From NCBI RefSeq assembly GCF_900103975.1, contig NZ_FNIR01000001.1:372001-436000 (forward strand): a stretch of 64,000 nt of DNA. Reading direction: 5' to 3'. Position 1 is the first letter of the stretch; each line of letters begins with the position of its first letter. The notes beneath the pieces were generated by a model. The model was not told the origin of the DNA, searched no databases, and saw nothing but the letters and a program-made list of their open reading frames with translations. Origin of the DNA: Klenkia soli. Lineage in GTDB: Bacteria; Actinomycetota; Actinomycetes; Mycobacteriales; Geodermatophilaceae. The position numbers and the translations under genes are program-made. Positions 49,455 to 58,965 of the stretch are shown here, piece after piece.

Positions 49455-49884
49455 GGCGCATCACCAGCGCGTCCTCCCCGCTCAACGGGTAGTAGCCCGG
49501 CCGCACCCCGATGGGCACGAACCCGCGCCGGGCGTAGAGCCCCTGGGTGGCCTCGTCGGTGGCCCGCACCTCGAGCAGGACGACGGGGCTGCGCCGGTCG
49601 GCCTCGACCAGCAGCGCGTCCAGCAGCCGCCCCCCGATGCCCTCGCCCTGCCGGGTGCCGGTGACCCCGATGGTGGCCACGTGCGCCTCGTCGGGGTAGG
49701 CGATCAGGCCGGCGTAGCCGACGACCTCGTCGCCGTCGACGGCCACGGTGTAGCTGCGGGTGTCGGTCATCCCGAGCTCCTCCAGGTACATGGCCCGGGT
49801 CCACGTGTCGGGGCTGAAGAGCTCGACCTCGAGCCGCATCACGGCGGTGAGGTCGTCGCGCGTCATCGGCCGCAGCTCGATCAC
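49447..49884 (-). CDS. rimI: ribosomal protein S18-alanine N-acetyltransferase
   Basis: A 145-residue GNAT protein. The acetyl-CoA loop is [14 protein letters not shown] (about 87-100) and [19 protein letters not shown] is the RimI-like core. RimI acetylates the N-terminal Ala of S18 and lies in t6A operons in many bacteria. GTG 49884 overlaps the tsaB stop by four bases. Confidence 0.9.
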   Translation of the reverse strand: MIELRPMTRDDLTAVMRLEVELFSPDTWTRAMYLEELGMTDTRSYTVAVDGDEVVGYAGLIAYPDEAHVATIGVTGTRQGEGIGGRLLDALLVEADRRSPVVLLEVRATDEATQGLYARRGFVPIGVRPGYYPLSGEDALVMRRG

Positions 49885-50483
49885 TGCGACACCGCCTTGC
49901 GGGTGATGTTGGGGACGGCATCGGGTCGGCGCAGGTACAGCGGGGTCAGCGGTGCGGGCTCCCCGATCGGGACCGCGCGCAGCAGACCCGCCGTCGTCAC
50001 CTCGGCGCCGGTGACCTCGCGACCCAGCCGGTCGGCGAACCGGACGTCGCCGACCACCGGCAGGTCCGGGAGCTGCAGCTCCTCCGGTCGGCCCACGGCC
50101 GGCTCGCCCAGCGGGCCGCCGTCGTGGGCCCGCCAGTAGACCTCCTTGCGCCGCGCGTCGGTGACGACCACCCGGGCACCGGTGCCGACCGCGTCCAGCG
50201 AGCAGACCCCGTGCACGGGCACGCCGACGACGTCGCCCAGGGCGGCCGCCGTGACGATGCCGACCCGCAGTCCGGTGTAGGGACCCGGCCCGAGCCCGAC
50301 GACCAGCCGGCCGACGTCGCGCAGCGCGATCCCGGCCTCGGCCAGCACGGCGGTGACGGTCGGGGTCAGCAGCTCGGCGTGCCGGGTGCCCGAGGGCACG
50401 CCCGCCTCGGCCAGCACCCGGTCGTCGTCGGCGACCCCGACCACGAGGGTCGGCGTCGCGGTGTCGATCGCCAGGGTGAGCAC
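49881..50483 (-). CDS. tsaB: t6A synthesis subunit TsaB
   Basis: A 200-residue pseudoenzyme partner of TsaD: LAIDTATPTLVVG and LVVGLGPGPYTGLRVGI are typical. It forms the scaffold for the TsaD-TsaE complex. GTG 50483 is preceded by a TAACCT box (50492-50497), so besides read-through from tsaE it likely has its own leaderless promoter. Confidence 0.93.
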   Translation of the reverse strand: MLTLAIDTATPTLVVGVADDDRVLAEAGVPSGTRHAELLTPTVTAVLAEAGIALRDVGRLVVGLGPGPYTGLRVGIVTAAALGDVVGVPVHGVCSLDAVGTGARVVVTDARRKEVYWRAHDGGPLGEPAVGRPEELQLPDLPVVGDVRFADRLGREVTGAEVTTAGLLRAVPIGEPAPLTPLYLRRPDAVPNITRKAVSQ

Positions 50484-50491
50484 GACGAGCC

Positions 50492-50497
50492 AGGTTA
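50492..50497 (-). promoter_or_regulatory. inferred -10 box of a leaderless tsaB transcript
   Basis: TAACCT on the minus strand lies 8 bases before GTG 50483, inside the 25-base gap after the tsaE-NUDIX stop codon. Confidence 0.55.
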
Positions 50498-50508
50498 GCC
50501 GGGTCGCC

Positions 50509-51447
50509 TCAGGGCAGCGTGGACTCGTCGACGTCGGGCAGCTCGCGCGGCCAGGACGACGGGTCCTCGGCCAGGTCGAGCAGGTCGAGGAGCCCGCCGG
50601 GGTAGACCGTCTCGGTCGTGGCGGCCAGCTCGTCCCGGGTCCACCACCGGCTGCCCAGCAGCGTGCGCTGCTCGTCCTCGGTGTGCCCGGCGGTGGAGAC
50701 GTCGAAGGCCGGCACCCGGACGACGTAGAACGTGTCGAGCTGGTCGACGACGACGTCGCTGAACCCGTGCCGCACCCGGCGCCGCGCGACGGGCCCCTGC
50801 ACCGCGGCGGGGTCGACCTGCAGCCCGGTCTCCTCGTCCAGCTCGCGCACGGCGGCGGTGACGTCGTCCTCACCGGGGTCGATCCCCCCGCCCGGCGTCA
50901 TCCACCAGGTGACCACCGGGTCCAGGCCGGCGTCGCTGTCGTGGAACAGCAGCAGCCGGTCGGCGTCGTCGAGCAGCAGCACCCGGACCGTGGCGCGCCG
51001 TCGCACCGGCCGCAGCCGCGCCGACCACGAGGGACCGTGCGGCACCAGGGTCGCCGTGCGGACGTCGTCGTCGCCCCGCGCCAGCTCGACCACCAGGTGC
51101 TCGTCGGCCAGCTGCTCGACCAGCCCGTGGCCCCACTCGACGACGGTGACCGACTCCTCGAGCGTCGTGTCGAGGTCCAGGTCGTCGACGTCGGCCAGCG
51201 AGCCGAGCCGGTAGGCGTCCACGTGCACCAGCGGCACCCGGCCACCGCGGTGCACCCGGGCCAGCACGAACGTCGGCGAGGTGACCGGCCCCGTGACGCC
51301 CAGGCCCGCCCCGATGCCCTGGGTGAGCGCGGTCTTGCCGGCCCCCAGCGGGCCCGACAGCACCACCAGGTCCCCCGGCCGCAGCAGGCCGGCCAGCTCG
51401 GCGCCGAACGCCTGCGTGTCGGCGAGGGTGGGCAGTGCGCGGGTCAC
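50509..51447 (-). CDS. tsaE: TsaE ATPase fused to a NUDIX hydrolase
   Basis: A 312-residue continuous frame. Residues 1-145 are TsaE: Walker A SGPLGAGKTA (31-40), TSPTFVLAR and HVDAYRLGS. Residues ~150-300 are a NUDIX hydrolase with a full Nudix box G187-x5-E193-x7-REL-x-EE-x-GL (187-209). Stand-alone TsaE is ~150 residues, so this is a gene fusion. TsaE powers t6A synthesis; the NUDIX part might clean up a nucleotide by-product or be an unrelated hitchhiker. GTG 51447 overlaps the hydrolase gene stop (GTGA). Confidence 0.9.
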   Translation of the reverse strand: MTRALPTLADTQAFGAELAGLLRPGDLVVLSGPLGAGKTALTQGIGAGLGVTGPVTSPTFVLARVHRGGRVPLVHVDAYRLGSLADVDDLDLDTTLEESVTVVEWGHGLVEQLADEHLVVELARGDDDVRTATLVPHGPSWSARLRPVRRRATVRVLLLDDADRLLLFHDSDAGLDPVVTWWMTPGGGIDPGEDDVTAAVRELDEETGLQVDPAAVQGPVARRRVRHGFSDVVVDQLDTFYVVRVPAFDVSTAGHTEDEQRTLLGSRWWTRDELAATTETVYPGGLLDLLDLAEDPSSWPRELPDVDESTLP

Positions 51448-52613
51448 CGCGCCGCCACCCGTCGTACCAGGTCGGTGATCGCCGCGGTCACCTCGTCGGG
51501 GTGCTCGAGCAGCACCAGGTGGCCCGAGTCGGGCACCACCCGGTAGCGGACGTCGCGCGCCCCCGCGGCGGTGAGCGCCGCGACGATCCGGTCGCTGTGG
51601 CCCTGCGGGATGAGCTTGTCGGCGTCGCCGGTGAGCACCAGCACCGGGATGGCGGCCAGCGGCTCGAGCGCGGCCGAGGCGTCCAGACCGACCAGGGCCG
51701 GGTAGAACTCGGCGATCACCTCGACCGGGGTGCCGCCGATCATCGCGTCGACGTAGTCGACCAGCCGGGGGTCGACGTCGTCCCCGGCGAACGACAGCGC
51801 CTTCGTCGCCCAGCTGACCACGTCGGCGGCCGCGCGCCGCACGAACTCCGCCCAGCCCGGGCGGTGCCGCATCACGTAGCCGGCCACCGGGAACACCGCG
51901 GCCCGCAGCCGGGTGACGACGCCGGGCAGCCCGAGGTCCAGGTCGTCCAGCCCGCCGGCCGAGGTGGACACCAGCGCGGCACCCACCACCCGGGTGCCGA
52001 ACAGCTCGGGACGCCGGGCGGCCAGCTGCAGCAGCGTCATGCCGCCCATGGAGTGGCCCACGAGCACGACCGGCCCCCGGGGGACGCGGGCGTCCAGCAC
52101 CGACACCAGGTCGTCGGCCAGCTGGTCGATCGTCGAGCGGTCGGCGTCGCCGCGGGCCGAGGCGCCGTGCCCGCGCTGGTCGTAGAAGACCAGGCGGGCC
52201 TGCGGGGCGTGCCCGTTGCCGGTGGCCAGCGAGCGGCCGAGGTCGCGGCGCTGGAAGGTCCACGACGCCATCGACAGGGAGTAGCCGTGCACGAAGACCA
52301 CGGTCAGGGGGGCGTCCTCGGGGCCGACCTCCTCGACGTGCAGCAGCACGCCGTCGGTGGCGTGCACGAGCTCGGTGCGGTCGGCGGAGCGGCTGCCGGC
52401 GCCCAGCGGGTCGTCGGCGCGCTGCACCGCGGCGGGGCGGTCGGTGGCCTCCCCCTGGGGCAGGGGCAGCGCCCCGGGCACCGGGCCCACGCGCTCGGCC
52501 CGCACCCGGGACGACGCCGCCCGGGTCGCCGCCACGCCGACGGCGGTGCCGGCGGCGGCCAGGCCGAGCAGGCCCCCGACGAGGCCGACGGTGCGGGGCT
52601 GCGGCTGCTTCAC
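51444..52613 (-). CDS. alpha/beta-hydrolase with N-terminal membrane anchor
   Basis: A 389-residue protein. Residues ~9-29 (VGLVGGLLGLAAAGTAVGVA) are a membrane anchor. The hydrolase has the oxyanion HGYSLSM, nucleophile GHSMGGM, acid in LTGDADKLIP and His in PDSGHLVLLEHP. Homologues follow alr in many actinobacteria (between alr and tsaE), with unknown substrate, possibly envelope-related. Starts and stops overlap its neighbours by GTGA. Confidence 0.87.
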   Translation of the reverse strand: MKQPQPRTVGLVGGLLGLAAAGTAVGVAATRAASSRVRAERVGPVPGALPLPQGEATDRPAAVQRADDPLGAGSRSADRTELVHATDGVLLHVEEVGPEDAPLTVVFVHGYSLSMASWTFQRRDLGRSLATGNGHAPQARLVFYDQRGHGASARGDADRSTIDQLADDLVSVLDARVPRGPVVLVGHSMGGMTLLQLAARRPELFGTRVVGAALVSTSAGGLDDLDLGLPGVVTRLRAAVFPVAGYVMRHRPGWAEFVRRAAADVVSWATKALSFAGDDVDPRLVDYVDAMIGGTPVEVIAEFYPALVGLDASAALEPLAAIPVLVLTGDADKLIPQGHSDRIVAALTAAGARDVRYRVVPDSGHLVLLEHPDEVTAAITDLVRRVAAR

Positions 52614-53749
52614 GCCGGCACCCCCGCCGTGCCGGTGTACCGCCGGGTGAAGCGACCGCCCACCCGGGTGACCAGCTCGTAGTGGATGGTGTCGACGGCG
52701 TCCGCCCAGTCCTGCGCGGTGGGCTCGCCGTCGTCCCCGGGGCCCCACAGCACCACCTCGTCGCCGGGGGCGAGGACGTCGTCCCCCAGGTCGAGCACGA
52801 ACTGGTCCATGCAGACCCGCCCGGCGATCGTGCGCCGGGCGCCGGCGGCCAGCACCGGGGCCCGGTTGCCGCCGGCCCGCGGCACGCCGTCCGCGTACCC
52901 GACCGGGACCAGCGCCAGGTTCGTCTCCGCCGTCGTGGTGTGGGTGTGCCCGTAGGAGACCCCGGTGCCGGCCGGCACCCGCTTGGTGAGGGCGACCCGG
53001 GCCCGCACCGTCATGGCCGGCCGCAGCCCGCGGTCGACGGCGACCCCGCCGAGCGGGTCGAGGCCGTAGACGGCGACACCCGGCCGCACCATGTCGTACC
53101 AGGTGCCCGGCAGGGCGACGGTGGCCGCGGAGTTCGCCAGGTGCCGTCGGGCGTCGGTGAGCCCGGCGGTCCGGGCCAGCGCGGTGGCCTCCTCGAAGAC
53201 GGCGACCTGCGCGGCGATCGTCGGGTGGGTGGGCGCGTCGGCGTAGGCCAGGTGGCTCCACAGGCCGGTGACGACGACGTCCCCGTCGGCCTGGGCCCGC
53301 ACGGCGTCGGCGACGAGGGCGGGCCAGTCGGCCGGGGTGGCGCCCTCCCGCGACAGCCCGGTGTCGACGAACAGCTGCACCTGCGCGGTGGTGCCGGTCG
53401 CCCGGGCCGCTGCCACGACCTCGGCCAACGCCCACTCCGCGTTCACCGACAGCTCGACGCCGGCCCGCAGCCCCGCCGCGTAGTCGGCGCCCGGCACGTG
53501 CTGCCAGGACAGCACCGGCGCGGTGACCCCGGCCGCGCGCAGCGCCAGGGCCTCCTCCAGGACGGTGACCCCGAGTGCGTCGGCACCCCCGGCCAGCGCC
53601 GCGCGGGCTGCGGGGACCAGGCCGTGGCCGTACCCGTCGGCCTTCACCACCGCCATGAGCGGACGGTCGACCCTCTCCCGCAGGACGGCGACGTTGGCCG
53701 CGATCGCGTCGAGGTCGACCACGATCTCGGCCCGGTTCTGCTCGGTCAC
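52610..53749 (-). CDS. alr: alanine racemase
   Basis: A 379-residue fold-type III PLP enzyme making D-alanine for peptidoglycan. PLP lysine K36 is in AVVKADGYGHG, and the second catalytic Tyr lies in GTGVSYGHTH. GRVCMDQFVLD is the family block. GTG 53749 is preferred because GGGAGG lies nine bases before it; an ATG at 53758 would be directly on the Shine-Dalgarno. Two unusual palindromes lie upstream. Confidence 0.96.
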   Translation of the reverse strand: MTEQNRAEIVVDLDAIAANVAVLRERVDRPLMAVVKADGYGHGLVPAARAALAGGADALGVTVLEEALALRAAGVTAPVLSWQHVPGADYAAGLRAGVELSVNAEWALAEVVAAARATGTTAQVQLFVDTGLSREGATPADWPALVADAVRAQADGDVVVTGLWSHLAYADAPTHPTIAAQVAVFEEATALARTAGLTDARRHLANSAATVALPGTWYDMVRPGVAVYGLDPLGGVAVDRGLRPAMTVRARVALTKRVPAGTGVSYGHTHTTTAETNLALVPVGYADGVPRAGGNRAPVLAAGARRTIAGRVCMDQFVLDLGDDVLAPGDEVVLWGPGDDGEPTAQDWADAVDTIHYELVTRVGGRFTRRYTGTAGVPA

Positions 53750-53791
53750 GCCGTCCATCCTCCCAGCGCCCTCCGATCCCCCGCTCACGGT

Positions 53792-53808
53792 GATCAGGTG
53801 ACCTGATC
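53792..53808. promoter_or_regulatory. palindrome GATCAGGTGACCTGATC upstream of alr
   Basis: 8-base perfect arms around one base, 43 bases before the alr start. It is one of three near-identical 17-mers in the window (also 36019-36035 and 53855-53871) and could be an operator. Confidence 0.55.
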
Positions 53809-53848
53809 CACAGGTCTCCACCCGCTGCACCGTTCGTGCGGGCGGCGA

Positions 53849-53877
53849 CCCGGTGATCAGGTCACCTGATCACCGGG
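53849..53877 (-). terminator. 29-bp perfect palindrome at the end of nnr
   Basis: 14-base perfect arms (53849-53862, 53864-53877) around one C include the nnr stop codon (53862-53864) and the 17-mer GATCAGGTCACCTGATC (53855-53871). It may terminate nnr transcription or be a protein-binding site; no T-tract follows. Confidence 0.6.
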
Positions 53878-55325
53878 GGACGTGCCCGGGGGACGTGCGG
53901 GGCGGTGCGGAGGAGGTGTACGGCGGCCGGCAGGTGCCGCACGACGTCCGAGGCGATCAGCGGTCCACCGGCCGCGGCGAGCTGACCCGCCCGCCCGTGC
54001 AGGTGGGCGCCCACCGCCGCGGCCTCGGTGGCGTCCATCCCGGTGGCCAGGAGCGCGCCCACGACGCCGCTGAGCACGTCCCCGGTCCCGGCGGTGGCCA
54101 GCCAGGGGGTGCCCGTGCCGTTGACGAACGTCGTGCCGTCGGGGCCGGCGACGACGGTGGCGTCCCCCTTCAGCAGCACCGTCACGCCGAGGTCGGCGGC
54201 CGCCGTGCGGGCGGCGCCGATCCGGTCACCGCCGAGCTCCCAGCCGAACCGGGTGAACTCCCGGTCGTGCGGGGTCAGCACCGTGGGCGCCGACCGACCA
54301 CGGGCCAGCTCGGGCGAGGCCGCCAGCAGCGTGAGGGCGTCGGCGTCGACCAGGACCGGCAGGTCGGTGGCCAGCACCTCCGCCAGCACGCTGCGCGCCT
54401 CGTCGTCGGTGCCGGCGCCCGGTCCGACCACCCAGGCCTGCACCCGGCCGGCGTCGGCGGGGCGGCCGTCGGTCACGATGGCCTCGGGCCAGGCGGCGCG
54501 CACCCCCTCCGCGGCCGTGCCGGCGTAGCGCACCAGCCCCGGGCGGCTGCGGAGCGCCGCCCCGGTGCAGAGCACGCCGGCGCCCGGGTAGGTGGCCGAG
54601 CCCGCGTGGACGCCGACCACCCCCTGCGAGTACTTGTCGTCGCCGGCACCCGGGTCCGCGAGCCGCGCGGCGACGTCGGCGTCGGTGAGCTGCCGGGCCG
54701 TGGGCGCCGGGAGCTCGAGCCCGATGTCCACCAGGTGCACCCGGCCGGCGAACCCGCGGCCCTCGCCGACCACCAGCCCGGGCTTCACCGCGCCGAAGGT
54801 GACGGTGTGCTGGGCGGGGAACGCCTCGCCGTCGACCGCGCCCGTGTCGGCGTCGACCCCGCTCGGGAGGTCGACGGCGACCAGCAGCCCCGGCCCGGCG
54901 ACCGCCCGTGCGACGGCCTCGGCGGCGCCGGGCCGGAGCCCGCCCCGGCCACCGGTGCCGGTGATCCCGTCCAGCACCAGGTCGGCCCGGTGCAGACCGG
55001 CGGCGGCCGGGTCACCGGTCACCCGTCCACCGGCCCGGCGCAGCGCCGCCAGCCCGGCCGGGTGCGCCCGCGCGGGGTCCAGGAGCAACCCGGTGACGGC
55101 GGCGCCCCGGCGGGTCAGCAGCGCGCCCGCCCACAACGCGTCGCCGCCGTTGTCGCCCGCCCCCACCAGGAGGGTGACCCGAAGACCCACGGCCCGGCCG
55201 GCCAGCCGCAGGCAGACCGTCGCCAGCCCGGTCGCCGCGCGCTGCATCAGCGCACCCTCGGGCGTGCGGGCCAGCACCTGGGACTCGGCCGCGCGCACCT
55301 GGTCGGCGGTGTGCAGGCCGGTCAC
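53862..55325 (-). CDS. nnr: bifunctional NAD(P)H-hydrate epimerase / ADP-dependent dehydratase
   Basis: A 487-residue repair enzyme. The N-terminal half is the epimerase ([30 protein letters not shown]) and the C-terminal half the dehydratase ([31 protein letters not shown]). It restores damaged NAD(P)HX to NAD(P)H. GTG 55325 overlaps the acpS stop. Its stop codon lies inside a 29-bp palindrome. Confidence 0.95.
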   Translation of the reverse strand: MTGLHTADQVRAAESQVLARTPEGALMQRAATGLATVCLRLAGRAVGLRVTLLVGAGDNGGDALWAGALLTRRGAAVTGLLLDPARAHPAGLAALRRAGGRVTGDPAAAGLHRADLVLDGITGTGGRGGLRPGAAEAVARAVAGPGLLVAVDLPSGVDADTGAVDGEAFPAQHTVTFGAVKPGLVVGEGRGFAGRVHLVDIGLELPAPTARQLTDADVAARLADPGAGDDKYSQGVVGVHAGSATYPGAGVLCTGAALRSRPGLVRYAGTAAEGVRAAWPEAIVTDGRPADAGRVQAWVVGPGAGTDDEARSVLAEVLATDLPVLVDADALTLLAASPELARGRSAPTVLTPHDREFTRFGWELGGDRIGAARTAAADLGVTVLLKGDATVVAGPDGTTFVNGTGTPWLATAGTGDVLSGVVGALLATGMDATEAAAVGAHLHGRAGQLAAAGGPLIASDVVRHLPAAVHLLRTAPHVPRARPPVIR

Positions 55326-55708
55326 GAGCGCTCCTGGGGGTCGGACTCCGCGATCACCACGGCCGAGGCCATGCCCCCGTCGTGGCTGAGCGACACGTGC
55401 CACCGGTCGACGCCGAGCTGCGCGGCTCGGGCGGCGACGGTGCCGCGGACGGTCAGCAGCGGACGGCCGTGGTCACCGACCCCGATCTCGGCGTCGTGCC
55501 AGTGCAGGTCCCCGGGCGCCCCCAGTGCCTTGGCCAGCGCCTCCTTGGCGGCGAACCGGGCGGCGAGGGACTCCCCCGTGCGCGGTGCCCCCGACGGCGT
55601 GACCTGCTCGGCCGCGGTGAACAGCCGGTCCCGCAGCCCCGGCGTGCGGGTCAACGACTCGGCGAACCGCTCGACCGGGCAGACGTCGATGCCGACCCCG
55701 ACGATCAC
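55322..55708 (-). CDS. acpS: holo-[acyl-carrier-protein] synthase
   Basis: A 128-residue phosphopantetheinyl transferase. [12 protein letters not shown] (Mg-binding Asp, D8) and [13 protein letters not shown] (Glu) are the AcpS motifs, and [15 protein letters not shown] ends the domain. It loads the 4'-phosphopantetheine arm on fatty-acid ACP. GTG 55708 overlaps the tricorn gene stop (GTGA). Confidence 0.95.
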   Translation of the reverse strand: MIVGVGIDVCPVERFAESLTRTPGLRDRLFTAAEQVTPSGAPRTGESLAARFAAKEALAKALGAPGDLHWHDAEIGVGDHGRPLLTVRGTVAARAAQLGVDRWHVSLSHDGGMASAVVIAESDPQERS

Positions 55709-58700
55709 CGGCCGGCCCGGGCCGGCGGCAGGTCCGGGGGCACCGCGGCCGGGTGCTCCGCCAGCCGGTCCAGCGCCTCGGCGATCGCCCGGTCCAGCTG
55801 CGGGTCGGCGGTGCCGTGGTGGTCGGCCGGGGAGTGCACCACCTCGACGTCGGGGTCGACCCCGTGGTTCTCCACCCCCCACCCCTGCCCGGCCAGCCAG
55901 AACGAGTAGCGCGGCTGGGTGACCGCGGTGCCGTCGACGAGGGAGAACCGGCCGTCGATGCCGATCACCCCGCCCCAGGTCCGCTCGCCCACGACCGGGC
56001 CGACGCCCATGGCGCGCGCCCCGGCGCTGACGATGTCGCCGTCGGAGCCCGCGTGCCGGTCGGTGACCAGCACGACCGGGCCGCGCACCGCCGACAGCGG
56101 GTAGCTCTCGGCGCCGTCGACGTGCCGCCCGGTCGACCAGCCCACGACCCGGCGGCCGATCAGGTCCAGCACCAGCTGGCTGGTGTGCCCGCCCCGGTTG
56201 CGGCGGACGTCGACCACCAGGCCTTCGGCCTGCACGGCCTCGTGCAGCTCGCGGTGCAGCTGGGCCCAGCCCGCGCTCATCATGTCCGGCACGTGCACGT
56301 AGCCCAATCGCCCGCCGGAGTGCTCGCGCACGTAGGCCGACCGCCCGCGCACCCAGGCCTGGTAGCGCAGCGGCTCCTCCGAGGCCAGCGGGACGACGAC
56401 GACCCGCCGGTCGAGTCCGCCGTCGGCCGGGCGCAGCAGCAGCTCGACCGGGGTGTCCGCCGTCCCGGCCAGCGCGGCCGCCGGGCCGGCGAGCTGGTCG
56501 ACCGGCCGGCCGTCGACGGCCAGCACCAGGTCACCGACCCGGGCGCCCACGCCGGCGGCGCGCAGCGGGGAGCGGGCGGCCGGGTCGCTGCTCTCGCCGG
56601 GCAGGACCGCGTCGATCCGCCAGCCCTCGTCGGTGCGGGAGAGGTCCGCGCCGAGCAGGCCGATCCGCCGGTCGGCGTGCGGCCCCTCGTCGGTCGGCTG
56701 CACGTAGGCGTGCGAGGTGTTCAGCTCCCCCACCACCTCCCAGAGCAGGTCGACCAGGTCGTCCCGGCTGCCCAGCCGCGCCACCAGGGGCCGGTACCGG
56801 GCGGCGACGGCTGCCAGGTCGACACCGTCGAGGTCCGCGCGCCAGAAGTGGTCACGCATGAGCCGCACCGTCTCGTCGTACATCTGGTGCCACTCCGCGA
56901 CCGGGTCCAGCTCGAACCGCAGCCGGTCCAGGTCGACCTCGACCCGCTCGGGGTCGTCGTCCTCCGCGGTGCGCCCGGCCGGGCGGACCACGACCTGGTC
57001 CTTCCTCCGCACCACCAGTCGCTCGCCGTCACCGCTGACGGTCACCGCGTCGGCCCGGTCGGCCAGCCCGACCGCCCGGCGCCGGGCGAAGGAGAAGAAC
57101 TCCAGCGGGGTCTCCGGGTCCTCGCCCTCGACGCCGGCCCGGGCCGCGCGCAGCGTGGTCTCGGGCGCGGTCTCCCGGACCCAGACCACCCCGCCGGTCA
57201 CCGCGTGCAGGTCGCGGTAGGTGCCCGAGGGCACCGGGAAGGGCACCAGCCGGTCCTCGAAGCCGTCCACGTCGACCTCGACCGCCGGCGCCTGCGGGGC
57301 CTCGTCGGTGCTCGGCGCGGCCAGGGGTCGGCCGTCGACCGCCGGGCCGAACGGGGGCACCTCGGTGGCCCGCAGCGGCACGAGCACGGGCCGGACGGCG
57401 GGGGCGAACGACAGGTCGAACTGCACGGCGTCGTAGACCGGGTCCAGGGTGCGGGCGGAGAGGAACACCAGGTGCCGGCCGTCGCGGGTGAACACCGGCG
57501 CGGTGTCGGCGAACCGGCCCGCGGTCAGCGGCACCGGCTCGGCCGCGCCGCCGGACAGGTCGGCCAGCACCAGCCCGGTCGGCCCCCACGCCCGCGACGG
57601 CTGCGCCCACACCAACCACCGGCCGTCCCGGGAGAAGGCCGGGTCGACGGGTTCACCGAGCCGGGACCGGCCGACCAGCCGGGTGGCGCCGTCGGCCACG
57701 TCGACCACGCGGACCGACCCGTCGGAGGACAGCACGGCGACCCGCGCGCCGGCGGCGTCGGGCTCCAGGTGCAGCACCCGCCCGAGCGGGCCCGTGGTCA
57801 GCCGCCGGGGCTCGGCCTGCCCCGAGGTGGACACCACCCGCAGGGCGTCGTCACCGTCGGCGTCGTCGACCAGCACCGCGGTGCCGGTCGCGCCCAACGG
57901 GCGGACCAGCCGGGCCCGGACACCGGAGTCGGCCAGCAGGGCCCGGGCCGGCCCCTGCCGCGTGGTCAGCGCGAACGCCTTGCCGTGCCACTCGACCAGC
58001 TGGGTGGCGGCGGTGTGGTCCGGTCGCAGGGCGGTCAGGTCCGCCGTGGGGTCCAGCAGCCGCGACCGACGACCGCGGGGCTGCCCGGGGAGGACGACGT
58101 CCACCGGGGCCGCCTCGCCGTCCAGGCCGGGGAGCAGGTGCAGCGTGCCGTGCGCGGTGAACACGACCTGCCGGCCGTCGGTGCGGGCGTCGCGGACGTA
58201 ACCCTCGGCGGCCGTGTGCCGGGTGATCCGCCGGGGCCGGGCACCGGGGGCGGAGACGTCCAGGGCGTACAGGTCGGCCACCTCGGCGGGGGCGCCGGGC
58301 AGCTCGGCGGCGAGGTCGGAGACGAAGACCAGCTGATCACCGACCCAGCCGGGGTCGACCAGCCCGGCCGGGACGTCGGGGAGCAGGCGGGTCCACCCGC
58401 CGTCCCCCGCGCCGTCCAGCCACAGCTGGGCGGCGGTGCCGCCGCGGTAGCGCTTCCACCAGGACGGCGGCCGGCTGGCCGCGGTGCTGACCACCACCGC
58501 GCCGTCGGGCCGCAGCGCCACCCCGCCCACCGGACCCCACGGCAGCGGCGCGACCTCGAGGGTCTCCGGGTCGACCGCCGCGGGCACCGTGGTGCGCAGG
58601 GACGGGCCCCGAGCTGCCGAGGCCACCAGCACCCGGCCCTCGGGTGTCCAGCCCAGCACCGCCGTCGTCGGGCTGCCCCACCAGGTCAACCGCCGCGGGT

Positions 58701-58926
58701 CCCCGCCGTCGACCGGGACGACGTAGGCCTCCGGGTGCCCGTCGCGGGTCGAGGCGAACGCGACCAGCGTGCCGTCCGGGGAGATCCGCGGGTTGCGCAC
58801 GGGGGTGGCGTCGTCGGTCAACCGCCAGGCCCGCCCCCCGTCGGTGCGCACCGCCCACACGTCGTCGGCCGCGACGACGACGACCAGCTGGTCTCGGACA
58901 TCGGGGAACCGCAGGTAGGGCCGCAC
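55705..58926 (-). CDS. tricorn-like protease (S41 family)
   Basis: A ~1073-residue tricorn homologue. An N-terminal beta-propeller region ([40 protein letters not shown]) is followed by a second propeller, a PDZ domain ([20 protein letters not shown]) and the C-terminal S41 protease domain with nucleophile near S961 in RHAGSDGD and His in NTSHAYV. Tricorn digests peptides left by the proteasome, which actinobacteria possess. GTG 58926 follows a TAGGGT box and fits leaderless translation; GTG 58935 would lie inside that box. Confidence 0.92.
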   Translation of the reverse strand: MRPYLRFPDVRDQLVVVVAADDVWAVRTDGGRAWRLTDDATPVRNPRISPDGTLVAFASTRDGHPEAYVVPVDGGDPRRLTWWGSPTTAVLGWTPEGRVLVASAARGPSLRTTVPAAVDPETLEVAPLPWGPVGGVALRPDGAVVVSTAASRPPSWWKRYRGGTAAQLWLDGAGDGGWTRLLPDVPAGLVDPGWVGDQLVFVSDLAAELPGAPAEVADLYALDVSAPGARPRRITRHTAAEGYVRDARTDGRQVVFTAHGTLHLLPGLDGEAAPVDVVLPGQPRGRRSRLLDPTADLTALRPDHTAATQLVEWHGKAFALTTRQGPARALLADSGVRARLVRPLGATGTAVLVDDADGDDALRVVSTSGQAEPRRLTTGPLGRVLHLEPDAAGARVAVLSSDGSVRVVDVADGATRLVGRSRLGEPVDPAFSRDGRWLVWAQPSRAWGPTGLVLADLSGGAAEPVPLTAGRFADTAPVFTRDGRHLVFLSARTLDPVYDAVQFDLSFAPAVRPVLVPLRATEVPPFGPAVDGRPLAAPSTDEAPQAPAVEVDVDGFEDRLVPFPVPSGTYRDLHAVTGGVVWVRETAPETTLRAARAGVEGEDPETPLEFFSFARRRAVGLADRADAVTVSGDGERLVVRRKDQVVVRPAGRTAEDDDPERVEVDLDRLRFELDPVAEWHQMYDETVRLMRDHFWRADLDGVDLAAVAARYRPLVARLGSRDDLVDLLWEVVGELNTSHAYVQPTDEGPHADRRIGLLGADLSRTDEGWRIDAVLPGESSDPAARSPLRAAGVGARVGDLVLAVDGRPVDQLAGPAAALAGTADTPVELLLRPADGGLDRRVVVVPLASEEPLRYQAWVRGRSAYVREHSGGRLGYVHVPDMMSAGWAQLHRELHEAVQAEGLVVDVRRNRGGHTSQLVLDLIGRRVVGWSTGRHVDGAESYPLSAVRGPVVLVTDRHAGSDGDIVSAGARAMGVGPVVGERTWGGVIGIDGRFSLVDGTAVTQPRYSFWLAGQGWGVENHGVDPDVEVVHSPADHHGTADPQLDRAIAEALDRLAEHPAAVPPDLPPARAGR

Positions 58927-58965
58927 CCCGCCCACCCTAGGAGACCCCCGTCACCCGGGCTCCGC

